This document shows, one piece after another, positions 1-6,847 of a DNA stretch of 64,000 nucleotides (position 1 is its first letter; every line of letters starts with the position of its first letter). The stretch is from JAICJC01 sp963709425 (GTDB taxonomy: Bacteria > Actinomycetota > Thermoleophilia > Gaiellales > JAICJC01). A program made the translations under genes and the position numbers. Location of the stretch: contig CAVPWG010000004.1 in the NCBI GenBank assembly GCA_963709425.1, positions 434,001 to 498,000 of the forward strand. Direction: 5' to 3'. The notes beneath the pieces were generated by a model. It had not been told where the DNA came from. It did not search any database and was given only the letters and a program-made list of their open reading frames with translations.

Positions 1-490
1 GCTCGTGGTCGAGCGAGCGCATGAAGCCGACCTGAGCGTGTTTCGTCGCGGCGTAGACCGCCTCGCCCTCCGGCGCCCGCTGGCCGGCGATCGACGTGAC
101 CGCCACGAGGTCGGCCGAGGAGCTCTCGAGCAGCCGCGGCAGCCCGGCTCGGATCGTGTGGAGGAAGCCCTTCACGTTGGTGTCGATCATCTCGTCGAGC
201 CACTCCGGGTTCAGGTCGAGGAAGTCGCCGTAGGCTCCGACTCCGGCGTTCGCCACCAGGATGTCGAGCCCGCCGAACCGCTCCACGCAGGCGGCGACGA
301 GCGCTTCGACGTGCCCCGGCACGCGCACGTCGCACGATTGGTCGAGGACGCCCTCGATGCCGAGGTCGCCGCCGCCCCGCGAAGCGACCGCGACGTGCGC
401 GCCACCCTCCGCGAGCGCCCGCGCCGTCGCGGCGCCGATCCCGCTGGTCGCGCCGGTCACCAGGGCGACGCGTCCCTCGACTCCGCTCAT
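1..490 (-). CDS. Short-chain dehydrogenase/reductase (SDR), 3' end outside window
   Basis: NAD(P)-dependent oxidoreductase of the classical SDR family. Its C-terminal part lies beyond the left edge. The N-terminal Rossmann motif TGATSGIG is at about residues 12-19, the NAG motif (VANAGVGAYG) follows near residue 85, and the catalytic YAATK (YxxxK) is near the window edge, preceded by a Ser in VAVTSIAG. The ATG at 490 overlaps the stop of the upstream copper amine oxidase gene (ATGA, 4 bases), so the two are almost certainly co-transcribed and translationally coupled. The substrate cannot be told from sequence. The context suggests oxidation or reduction of a carbonyl product of amine catabolism, which is inference. 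Confidence 0.9.
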   Translation of the reverse strand, partial: MSGVEGRVALVTGATSGIGAATARALAEGGAHVAVASRGGGDLGIEGVLDQSCDVRVPGHVEALVAACVERFGGLDILVANAGVGAYGDFLDLNPEWLDEMIDTNVKGFLHTIRAGLPRLLESSSADLVAVTSIAGQRAPEGEAVYAATKHAQVGFMRSLDHE

Positions 491-2430
491 GGGTGAACCC
501 CTCCTTGCTCACAGCTCTCGGCGTGCGGCCGCGAGGGCGGCACGTCGAGGGCGGGATTGCGCTCGAAGAACCCCACCGGCTTCAGCATGAACCCGATGGT
601 CGCCACAGGCATCACCGGCCAGTCCTCCGGCCGGGGCACGTGGTGGTGACCGAACGTATACCAGACCACGATGTCGCGGCCCGCGACGGGCCGGTCGGCG
701 CTCGTCCACTCCGGCAGCCCCGCTCCGCCCGCGTGCTGGCTGGGGTACTCGCCGGCTGCGTAGCGCTCGCCGGGCGCGTACGGCGTCACCCACAGGTGGT
801 GGTGGATGAAGCCGGCCCGCTTGCTCACCGGGGCGTCGGGCTGGGCGAACGGCACCGCGTTCTCGCCGGGCACGAGCCGGTAGGCGACGGGCTCGCCGAG
901 GCGGTGGCGAACGCCCGGGTTCACGATCTCCCACCACCGGGCCGACGCCGGATCGAGCCGCCGCCGGGCCTCGAGCTCTGTCTCCAGCCGTCGCCGCATG
1001 GGCCGGAAGGCGTTTCCGACCGGGTTCCCCGGGCCGGGCGGAAGCGACTCCGTCCACACCTCCTCGACGGCGTTGTCGAGCCCGTCGACATCGAGGTCGA
1101 GTCGCATGCCGAAGAAGTGCTGGTGCACCATGGCGTTCAGGCCAGGGGCGACGAGGACGCCGTGCTCGGGCCGGACGTCCGGTGCCACCGCACCGGTCGA
1201 GAGGACGCCGGTCAGCTTGACCTCGAACTCGATCGAGCCGTCCTGGTACAGGTACCAGAAGAAGCCGTAGTCGTAGTTCCCGATGGCCGAGAACGACGAG
1301 ATCACGAGCCGGCGCGAGCGGCGCACCTCACCCGTGCCGTCGCGCCACTCGATGTGGCGCCAGAGGACTCCCGTGTCCTCCTCGTGGATGCAGATCGCGT
1401 TCGGGATGATCACCGGCTCGCCGGCCGCGTCGTTCACGACGGCGTCGAGGTAGACGATCTCGCCGAGGCAGTCGCACCCGCGGCTGAGCGGCGAGGCGGC
1501 CACGCCCACTCCGTTCTCGCCGGCGTCGAAGGCGTTCTTGAAGTAATGCGTCGGGCTGGGATCGCCGTATGGCACCACCATCTCGGACAGCGACGCGCGG
1601 TGCATGATCGGCCGCAGGCGACCGCCGTCCTCGTAGCCGACGCGGTTCAGGACGAGCCCCTCACGCGGCGTGAAGCCGACGTGGAGCCGCCAGCGCTGCC
1701 AGCGGACGACCCGGCCGTCGACCGAGAAGCCCGGCCCGTCCGGCTGGGTGATCTCGAGCGGGGCGAGGTCCGTGCGAAGCGGCGCGCCGGCGGCGGCGTC
1801 GAAGTTGCCGCTCTCCGGGGGCACCGGCACGACGCCGTGGTCCTCGACGCGCAGCACCTCGAGCGTGTTCAGATCGACGAGGGCGATGACGCCGTCGACG
1901 GGGTGGGCCCACTCGTTGTCGCCCGGCCTCGGCTTGACGAAGGCCACGCCACGGGCGAGCCGCCGCTCCGACTCCTCGGCGCGCCCAAAATGCCCGGCCG
2001 GCCAGGCGTCGACCTGGATCTGGTCGGGGTCGGTGATCCCGCGCCGGGCGAGCGCCGCCTGAAATTCCGGGTGGAGGCGCAGGAGCTCCTCGGCCTCCAT
2101 CAGCTCCGAGACGACCGCCATCGGCTGGACGTCCGTCCGGGTCTGCCACGCCGTGACCAGGCCGTCGTCGAGCGACACCAGCGCCTCGACCGTCTCGGCC
2201 CGGCCGCGGTCGAGCAGCACCATCTCGGCCTCCCGCGCAGGACTCGCGCCTTCTCCGGACTCCCATCCGAGCACCGCGTCCTTCACAGGCTCCCGCAGGC
2301 TGACCGTGATGAACCGGCACCGGTCGCTGAAGGCGTCGGACGCCCGCACCGCCGCAGCCGCGGCGGCCACCTCGGAGACGGTCAGGGGGTCGAGCGGATG
2401 GGCGGCGGGCGCGTGTTGTGTTCCGTCCAT
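487..2430 (-). CDS. Copper-containing primary-amine oxidase (topaquinone-dependent)
   Basis: Oxidative deamination of a primary amine to aldehyde, NH3 and H2O2. The protein is 647 residues, usual for bacterial copper amine oxidases. The topaquinone precursor motif N-Y-D-Y is present (GNYDYG, Tyr near residue 385). Two copper-ligand histidines are in HQHFFG (about 435-440) and the third is in FGHHHVPRP (about 595). No signal peptide is visible, so it is probably cytoplasmic. The start ATG lies only 20 bases from the divergent ATG of the binding-protein gene, so the two promoters must overlap. It is the first gene of an operon with the SDR gene. The amine substrate is unknown. Confidence 0.93.
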   Translation of the reverse strand: MDGTQHAPAAHPLDPLTVSEVAAAAAAVRASDAFSDRCRFITVSLREPVKDAVLGWESGEGASPAREAEMVLLDRGRAETVEALVSLDDGLVTAWQTRTDVQPMAVVSELMEAEELLRLHPEFQAALARRGITDPDQIQVDAWPAGHFGRAEESERRLARGVAFVKPRPGDNEWAHPVDGVIALVDLNTLEVLRVEDHGVVPVPPESGNFDAAAGAPLRTDLAPLEITQPDGPGFSVDGRVVRWQRWRLHVGFTPREGLVLNRVGYEDGGRLRPIMHRASLSEMVVPYGDPSPTHYFKNAFDAGENGVGVAASPLSRGCDCLGEIVYLDAVVNDAAGEPVIIPNAICIHEEDTGVLWRHIEWRDGTGEVRRSRRLVISSFSAIGNYDYGFFWYLYQDGSIEFEVKLTGVLSTGAVAPDVRPEHGVLVAPGLNAMVHQHFFGMRLDLDVDGLDNAVEEVWTESLPPGPGNPVGNAFRPMRRRLETELEARRRLDPASARWWEIVNPGVRHRLGEPVAYRLVPGENAVPFAQPDAPVSKRAGFIHHHLWVTPYAPGERYAAGEYPSQHAGGAGLPEWTSADRPVAGRDIVVWYTFGHHHVPRPEDWPVMPVATIGFMLKPVGFFERNPALDVPPSRPHAESCEQGGVHP

Positions 2431-2444
2431 CCAGTCCGTAGTAT
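2416..2444 (+). promoter_or_regulatory. Leaderless-type promoter of the sugar-binding protein gene
   Basis: A -35-like TTGTGT at 2416-2421 and a -10-like TAGTAT at 2439-2444 are separated by 17 bases. The -10 box ends 6 bases before the ATG at 2451, so transcription should begin at or next to the start codon and leave no Shine-Dalgarno leader. The -35 box lies inside the first codons of the divergent amine oxidase gene. Confidence 0.6.
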
Positions 2445-2450
2445 CGCGGA

Positions 2451-3743
2451 ATGCAGCGATCCAAGCGCGTTCTCATCGGTGTCGCCGTCGCCGCTCTCAC
2501 CCTTGCAGCGGCCTGCGGCGGAAGCGACAGCAACTCGGCCTCGAGTGGCGGGGGCGGGACGACGGAGTCGATCCGGGGCCAGACCATCACGGTGCTCGTC
2601 CCGTACGCGATGTCGCAGAAGCTCCTCGACCAGTTCACCGCCGAGACCGGCGTCAAGGTGAACTACGTCCGCACCGGCTGGGACGCGACCCACAACAAGC
2701 TGCTCGTGGCGAACCAGGCTCAGAGCTACATCGCCGACGTCGCCGAGTTTGACTGGTCGTTCACCGGCCAGTTCGCCGGCGCCCAGTGGGTGGAACCGCT
2801 CGACGGGCTCGTCTCGGCGTCGACGCTGAACGATCTGAAGAGCACGGACGCAGCGTTCATCTCGGGCGGCAAGACCTACGCCGCCTGCTACTCGAACGAC
2901 TTTCGCGTCTCGATGTACAACACGAAGATGTTCCAGAAGGCGGGGATCACCGAGTTCCCGCAGACCTTCGACGAGCTCGGCCAGGACGTCGCGAAGCTCA
3001 AGGCATCAGGCGTCCAGTACCCGCTCTCGATCCCGATGGCGGCGACCGAGGGCGGCGTCACGCCCTGGTACCTGCTCACGCTCGCGATGGGCGGCCAGCT
3101 CTTCGACGATCAGCTGAAGCCGACGTTCTCCGACCCGGGCTCGGCCGGATATCAGGGCCTCCAGTGGGAGGCCGACGCGGTGAAGAACGGATGGGTGTCG
3201 CCGGGCTCCGTGTCGATGGACGACGCGGTGGCCTTCGACAAGTTCACGGCCGGCGAGACCGCGATCGTGCTCGCGACCGGCCCCGGCAACATGGCGACGG
3301 CGAACGACAAGAGCCAGTCCAACATCGCCGGCGACGCGGCGCTCGGCCTCGTGCCCGGCGTCGACGGCCCGGGTGCGTCGTTCGGCCTGCCCGAGGGCCT
3401 CTCGATCCCCGTGACCGCCAAGCACAAGGCGGCCGCCGCGGCCTTCATCGAGTGGTGGGAGCGGCCCGAGAACGCGATCGCGATCTACAAGACCCAGGGG
3501 AGCCTGCCGTGCGGGGCCTCCGCGGTCAAGCAGCTCGCCGACAGCGGTGAGCTTCAGGGCGGCGACGTCCTGAACGCGGAGCTGCCCCATGTCTCGCCGC
3601 TGTTCTCAGCCGGCGCGCCGATCTGGTACTCGCAGTTCAGCTCCGACGCCCAGGGTCTCCTGAACGCGGCGGTGAAGGGTCAGATGAGCGTGGCCGACGC
3701 GCTGAACCAGCTGGCGTCGAAGGCCGAGTCACACAACCAATAG
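2451..3743 (+). CDS. Sugar ABC transporter substrate-binding lipoprotein (family 1)
   Basis: Extracellular solute-binding lipoprotein that delivers a carbohydrate to the permeases encoded just downstream. Residues 1-22 form a lipoprotein signal peptide with a positively charged start (MQRSKR), a hydrophobic stretch and the lipobox LAAAC. A low-complexity Ser/Gly linker follows, then the bilobed binding domain. The protein is 430 residues, typical of the MalE/UgpB-like family. The specificity is not readable. The convergent alpha-mannosidase downstream of the ATPase makes a mannoside or other oligosaccharide a reasonable guess. It is first in the operon SBP-permease-permease-ATPase and is separated from the permeases by a 203-base gap containing a hairpin. 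Confidence 0.92.
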   Translation: MQRSKRVLIGVAVAALTLAAACGGSDSNSASSGGGGTTESIRGQTITVLVPYAMSQKLLDQFTAETGVKVNYVRTGWDATHNKLLVANQAQSYIADVAEFDWSFTGQFAGAQWVEPLDGLVSASTLNDLKSTDAAFISGGKTYAACYSNDFRVSMYNTKMFQKAGITEFPQTFDELGQDVAKLKASGVQYPLSIPMAATEGGVTPWYLLTLAMGGQLFDDQLKPTFSDPGSAGYQGLQWEADAVKNGWVSPGSVSMDDAVAFDKFTAGETAIVLATGPGNMATANDKSQSNIAGDAALGLVPGVDGPGASFGLPEGLSIPVTAKHKAAAAAFIEWWERPENAIAIYKTQGSLPCGASAVKQLADSGELQGGDVLNAELPHVSPLFSAGAPIWYSQFSSDAQGLLNAAVKGQMSVADALNQLASKAESHNQ

Positions 3744-3810
3744 ATGATCGATCGATAACTGCCGTGATGTCCTGGGCGGCGAGAATCGAGCAGCGCAAGG
3801 ACGCAGGGAG

Positions 3811-3834
3811 GCCCAATATTGGGAGATATTGGGC
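3811..3834 (+). promoter_or_regulatory. Perfect inverted repeat between binding-protein and permease genes
   Basis: The arms GCCCAATAT (3811-3819) and ATATTGGGC (3826-3834) are perfectly complementary around a 6-base loop. A 12-base palindrome CCCAATATTGGG is nested at 3812-3823. It is the most AT-rich patch of the 3744-3946 gap, which holds no gene. It could be an mRNA hairpin that keeps the binding-protein message more abundant than the permease message, or a repressor operator. The sequence alone does not decide. Confidence 0.5.
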
Positions 3835-3946
3835 TGACCGAGGACGCCGCGATGCGACGGTTCGCAGCCGCAGGCCCGCCACCAGTCGTCCACCCAAGCA
3901 CCCGTGCGTCCAGGCGCGCGGGAGTTGTCGGTCGCTCATCTAGGCG

Positions 3947-4852
3947 GTGCGCTGGCGCCGTGGCGCGGAGGGCGGCGACCGGGCCGCCCGCGAGACCCAG
4001 ATCCTGGGGTGGATCCTGGTCGCCCCCGCCATGGTGGCGGTGGCGGCGCTCGTCCTCTATCCGCTGATCCACGGGTTCAAGCAGAGCATCCGCTCGGGCG
4101 GCTTCCTGTTCGGCGAGCAGCCCGGCTACGTCGGAACCCGGAACTACCGCGACGTCCTGAGCGACCAGACGTCCCGCGACGCGATGCGCCACACGGTCGA
4201 GTACGTCGTCCTGGCGGTGTCGCTCGAGCTCGTGCTGGGGATCTTCGTCGCCGTCACGCTCCACCGCGTCTTCCGCGGCCGCGGGGTGGTGCTGGCGATC
4301 CTGATCCTGCCGTGGGCTCTGCCGTCGGTCGTCTCGGGCGTGCTCTGGCGGCGGGTCTTCGACCCCGACAACGGCCTCCTGAACAGCGTGCTCATAGAGC
4401 TTCACGTGATCAGCCAGCCGCACGTGTGGCTCGCGAGCGGCCGTGGCGCGATCGTCTACATCACGCTCGTCCACGTGTGGGGCGTGCTGCCGCTGGTCAG
4501 CCTGATCTTCCTGGCCGGCCTCCAGAGCATCCCCGACGAGGTGTACAGCGCGTCGGCGGTCGACGGCGCGGGGCCGTGGCGCCAGTTCCGCTACGTCACG
4601 CTGCCGCTCCTGCGGCCGTCGGTCGCGATCGCGCTCACGGTTGGGACGCTGCTTGCGATCGCGATCTTCGACGAGATCTACGTGCTGAACGGCACCGCGC
4701 TCAACACCCGCTCGATCCTCATCCAGGTCTACAACACGACGTTCGTGACGGCCGACTTCGCGCACGGGACGGCGCTGGCCTTCTTGCTCGCTGCGCTCAC
4801 CGCGCTCCTCGGGGGCGGCTACGCGCTCCTGCTCCGGAGGGCGACCGTATGA
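3947..4852 (+). CDS. Sugar ABC transporter permease (MalF/UgpA type)
   Basis: Inner-membrane permease of a carbohydrate importer, 301 residues with about six hydrophobic segments; the first runs through ILGWILVAPAMVAVAALVL. The cytoplasmic EAA-loop region (YSASAVDGAGPWRQFRYVTL) is near residue 205, where it contacts the ATPase. The GTG at 3947 is chosen because later starts would cut the first membrane helix; no strong Shine-Dalgarno precedes it. The stop overlaps the ATG of the next permease (ATGA). It forms a heterodimer with that protein. Confidence 0.9.
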   Translation: MRWRRGAEGGDRAARETQILGWILVAPAMVAVAALVLYPLIHGFKQSIRSGGFLFGEQPGYVGTRNYRDVLSDQTSRDAMRHTVEYVVLAVSLELVLGIFVAVTLHRVFRGRGVVLAILILPWALPSVVSGVLWRRVFDPDNGLLNSVLIELHVISQPHVWLASGRGAIVYITLVHVWGVLPLVSLIFLAGLQSIPDEVYSASAVDGAGPWRQFRYVTLPLLRPSVAIALTVGTLLAIAIFDEIYVLNGTALNTRSILIQVYNTTFVTADFAHGTALAFLLAALTALLGGGYALLLRRATV

Positions 4853-5709
4853 CGTCGACGGTCGGTGGACGCGTGCTGAAAACCATCGCCGTGGTGCTGA
4901 TCGTCGCCTGGTCGATCGGCCCGATCGTGCTCGGCGTGCTGACGAGCATCTCGACCCAGCGCGACGTGGCATCGGTTCCGACGCACTGGATCCCGCATGA
5001 CGCGACCACGCAGGCCTACCACGAGCTGCTCCAGGGCACGAGCAGCCGGGCCGCGGGCGGGACCGTGACCGAGGCGGGCACGTTCAGCCGTTCGATGTGG
5101 AACAGCACGCAGCTCGCGCTGCTCACGACGGCGATCACGCTCGTCGTCTCGACGATGGCCGCGTACGCGTTCGGGCGCCTCCGGTTCCGGTTCGGGAACG
5201 CCGTCCTCGCGCTGCTGATCGGGACGATGGTGATCCCGATCTTCGTGATCGTGATCTCGCTCTTCCAGGTGCTCGCGGACGCGCATCTGATCGACACGAA
5301 ACGCGGGCTCGTGCTCGTGTTCGTCTCCACGCTGACGCCGCTCGCGACGTGGCTCCTGTACACGCAGGTCAAGGAGATGCCGCCCGATCCCGAGGAGGCG
5401 GCTCTGATCGACGGCTGCCGCCGCTGGCAGGCGTTCGTCCGGGTGGTGATCCCGCAGATGAGCTCGGGCATCGCGGCCGTCGCGGCGATCCTCGTGCTCT
5501 CCGTGTGGGGCGAGTTCCTGATCCCGCTCCTCCTGACGTCGACGATGAACGCCAAGCCGGTGACCGTGCAGATCACCGAGTACGTCGGCAAGTACACGAC
5601 CAACTACCCGATCCTGGCCGCGGCCGGCGTGCTGGCGCTCCTGCCCCCGGCCCTGGTCGCGCTTCTCCTGAACAAGCGGATCACGGGCATGCTGGCAGGG
5701 TCGTCGTGA
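4849..5709 (+). CDS. Sugar ABC transporter permease (MalG/UgpE type)
   Basis: Second membrane subunit of the importer, 286 residues. The start at 4849 is set by the ATGA overlap with the preceding permease. The first helix begins at once (KTIAVVLIVAWSIGPIVLGV). A periplasmic loop follows, then the transmembrane core with the EAA motif EEAALIDGCRRWQAFVRVVI near residues 185-204. The long reading frame upstream of 4849 in the same phase overlaps the first permease and is not used. The stop overlaps the GTG of the ATPase gene. Confidence 0.9.
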   Translation: MTSTVGGRVLKTIAVVLIVAWSIGPIVLGVLTSISTQRDVASVPTHWIPHDATTQAYHELLQGTSSRAAGGTVTEAGTFSRSMWNSTQLALLTTAITLVVSTMAAYAFGRLRFRFGNAVLALLIGTMVIPIFVIVISLFQVLADAHLIDTKRGLVLVFVSTLTPLATWLLYTQVKEMPPDPEEAALIDGCRRWQAFVRVVIPQMSSGIAAVAAILVLSVWGEFLIPLLLTSTMNAKPVTVQITEYVGKYTTNYPILAAAGVLALLPPALVALLLNKRITGMLAGSS

Positions 5710-6794
5710 GCGGCACGATCAGCCTCGAGGGCGTGACCAAGCGCTTCCCCGGCGGGGTGATCGCCGTGAACGACCTGAGCCTCGAGGTCGAGCCCGGCGA
5801 GTTCCTGGTCCTCGTCGGCCCGTCGGGCTGCGGCAAGACGACCGCACTTCGGATGGTGGCGGGGCTCGAGCCGGTGACGAGCGGCCAGATCCGCATCAAC
5901 GACAGGGTCGTGACCAAGCTCCCGCCGCGCGACCGCGACATCGCGATGGTGTTCCAGAACTACGCCCTCTATGCGCACATGTCGGTACGCGGCAACATGG
6001 AGTTCGGCCTCAAGATGGCGCGCATGCCGAAGGCCGAGATCCGCCGCCGCGTCGACGAGGCTGCGGCGATGCTCGGGCTGGTCGACTACCTGAACCGGAA
6101 GCCGCGCCAGCTCTCGGGCGGCCAGCGCCAGCGGGTCGCGATGGGCCGTGCGATCGTGCGCGAGCCGCAGGCGTTCCTGATGGACGAGCCGCTCTCGAAC
6201 CTCGACGCCAAGCTCAGGGTCGAGATGCGCAGCGAGATCATCCGCGTGCAGCGCCGGATCGCCGCCCCCACCCTCTACGTCACCCACGACCAGACCGAGG
6301 CGATGACGATGGGCGACCGGGTCGCGATCCTCCAGGACGGCGTGCTCCAGCAGCTCGGCACGCCCGACGAGATCTACGACAACCCCGTGAACACCTTCGT
6401 GGCGGGGTTCATCGGGTCGCCGTCGATGAACCTGATCTCCGCCCGGATGGACGGCACCGGCATCATCTTCGGTCGCACGCGGCTGGAGGTGCCGGCCGGC
6501 GTGACGGCGGCCCGGCCCGGCCTGGCCGTGTACACGGGCCGCGAGATCGTGCTCGGCATCCGGCCCGAGGACTTTCGCGCGGCCGGCGAGGGAGCGGTCG
6601 AGCTCAAGGTGAACCGCGTCGAGTCGCTCGGCTCGGAGCTGGTCGCCTACCTCGACGCGGGCGCCCAGGACACCGAGATCACCGCCCGGCTCGAGCGCAC
6701 CGCACACGTGGAGGAGGGCGCTCCCGCGCGGCTGTCGGTGGACCGCGACCGGCTCTACTTCTTCGACCCGGAGTCGGGCGCAGCGATCGTCTGA
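5706..6794 (+). CDS. Sugar ABC transporter ATP-binding protein (MalK/UgpC/MsmK type)
   Basis: ATPase that energises the importer, 362 residues from the GTG at 5706, which overlaps the upstream stop (GTGA). Visible are Walker A GPSGCGKTT, the Q-loop (MVFQNYALYAHM), signature LSGGQRQRVAMGRA, Walker B AFLMDEPLSNLDA and the switch His in YVTHDQTEA. The C-terminal ~120 residues are the regulatory OB/TOBE domain typical of MalK-like proteins. This is the only ATPase of this importer class in the window, so it might also serve the polyamine-type importer at 32.5-35.4 kb, which lacks one (inference). Confidence 0.93.
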   Translation: MSGTISLEGVTKRFPGGVIAVNDLSLEVEPGEFLVLVGPSGCGKTTALRMVAGLEPVTSGQIRINDRVVTKLPPRDRDIAMVFQNYALYAHMSVRGNMEFGLKMARMPKAEIRRRVDEAAAMLGLVDYLNRKPRQLSGGQRQRVAMGRAIVREPQAFLMDEPLSNLDAKLRVEMRSEIIRVQRRIAAPTLYVTHDQTEAMTMGDRVAILQDGVLQQLGTPDEIYDNPVNTFVAGFIGSPSMNLISARMDGTGIIFGRTRLEVPAGVTAARPGLAVYTGREIVLGIRPEDFRAAGEGAVELKVNRVESLGSELVAYLDAGAQDTEITARLERTAHVEEGAPARLSVDRDRLYFFDPESGAAIV

Positions 6795-6807
6795 GCCCGG
6801 GCGAACC

Positions 6808-6840
6808 CGGACGGGGTCCCGTCCCTTCGGGCCCTGTCCG
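6808..6840. terminator. Likely bidirectional terminator hairpin
   Basis: The arms CGGACGGGG (6808-6816) and CCCTGTCCG (6832-6840) pair with a single G-U wobble. A smaller alternative stem GGACGGG/CCCGTCC (6809-6824) can also form. It sits in the 53-base gap between the convergent ATPase and alpha-mannosidase stops. There is no clear U-tract, as is common in high-GC actinobacteria. Confidence 0.5.
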
Positions 6841-6847
6841 CGGTGGT

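Noticed and set aside
493..2661. Long plus-strand ORF of 722 codons
   Set aside because: It is antisense to the copper amine oxidase and has Arg/Pro/Val-rich, repeat-like composition typical of shadows in high-GC DNA.
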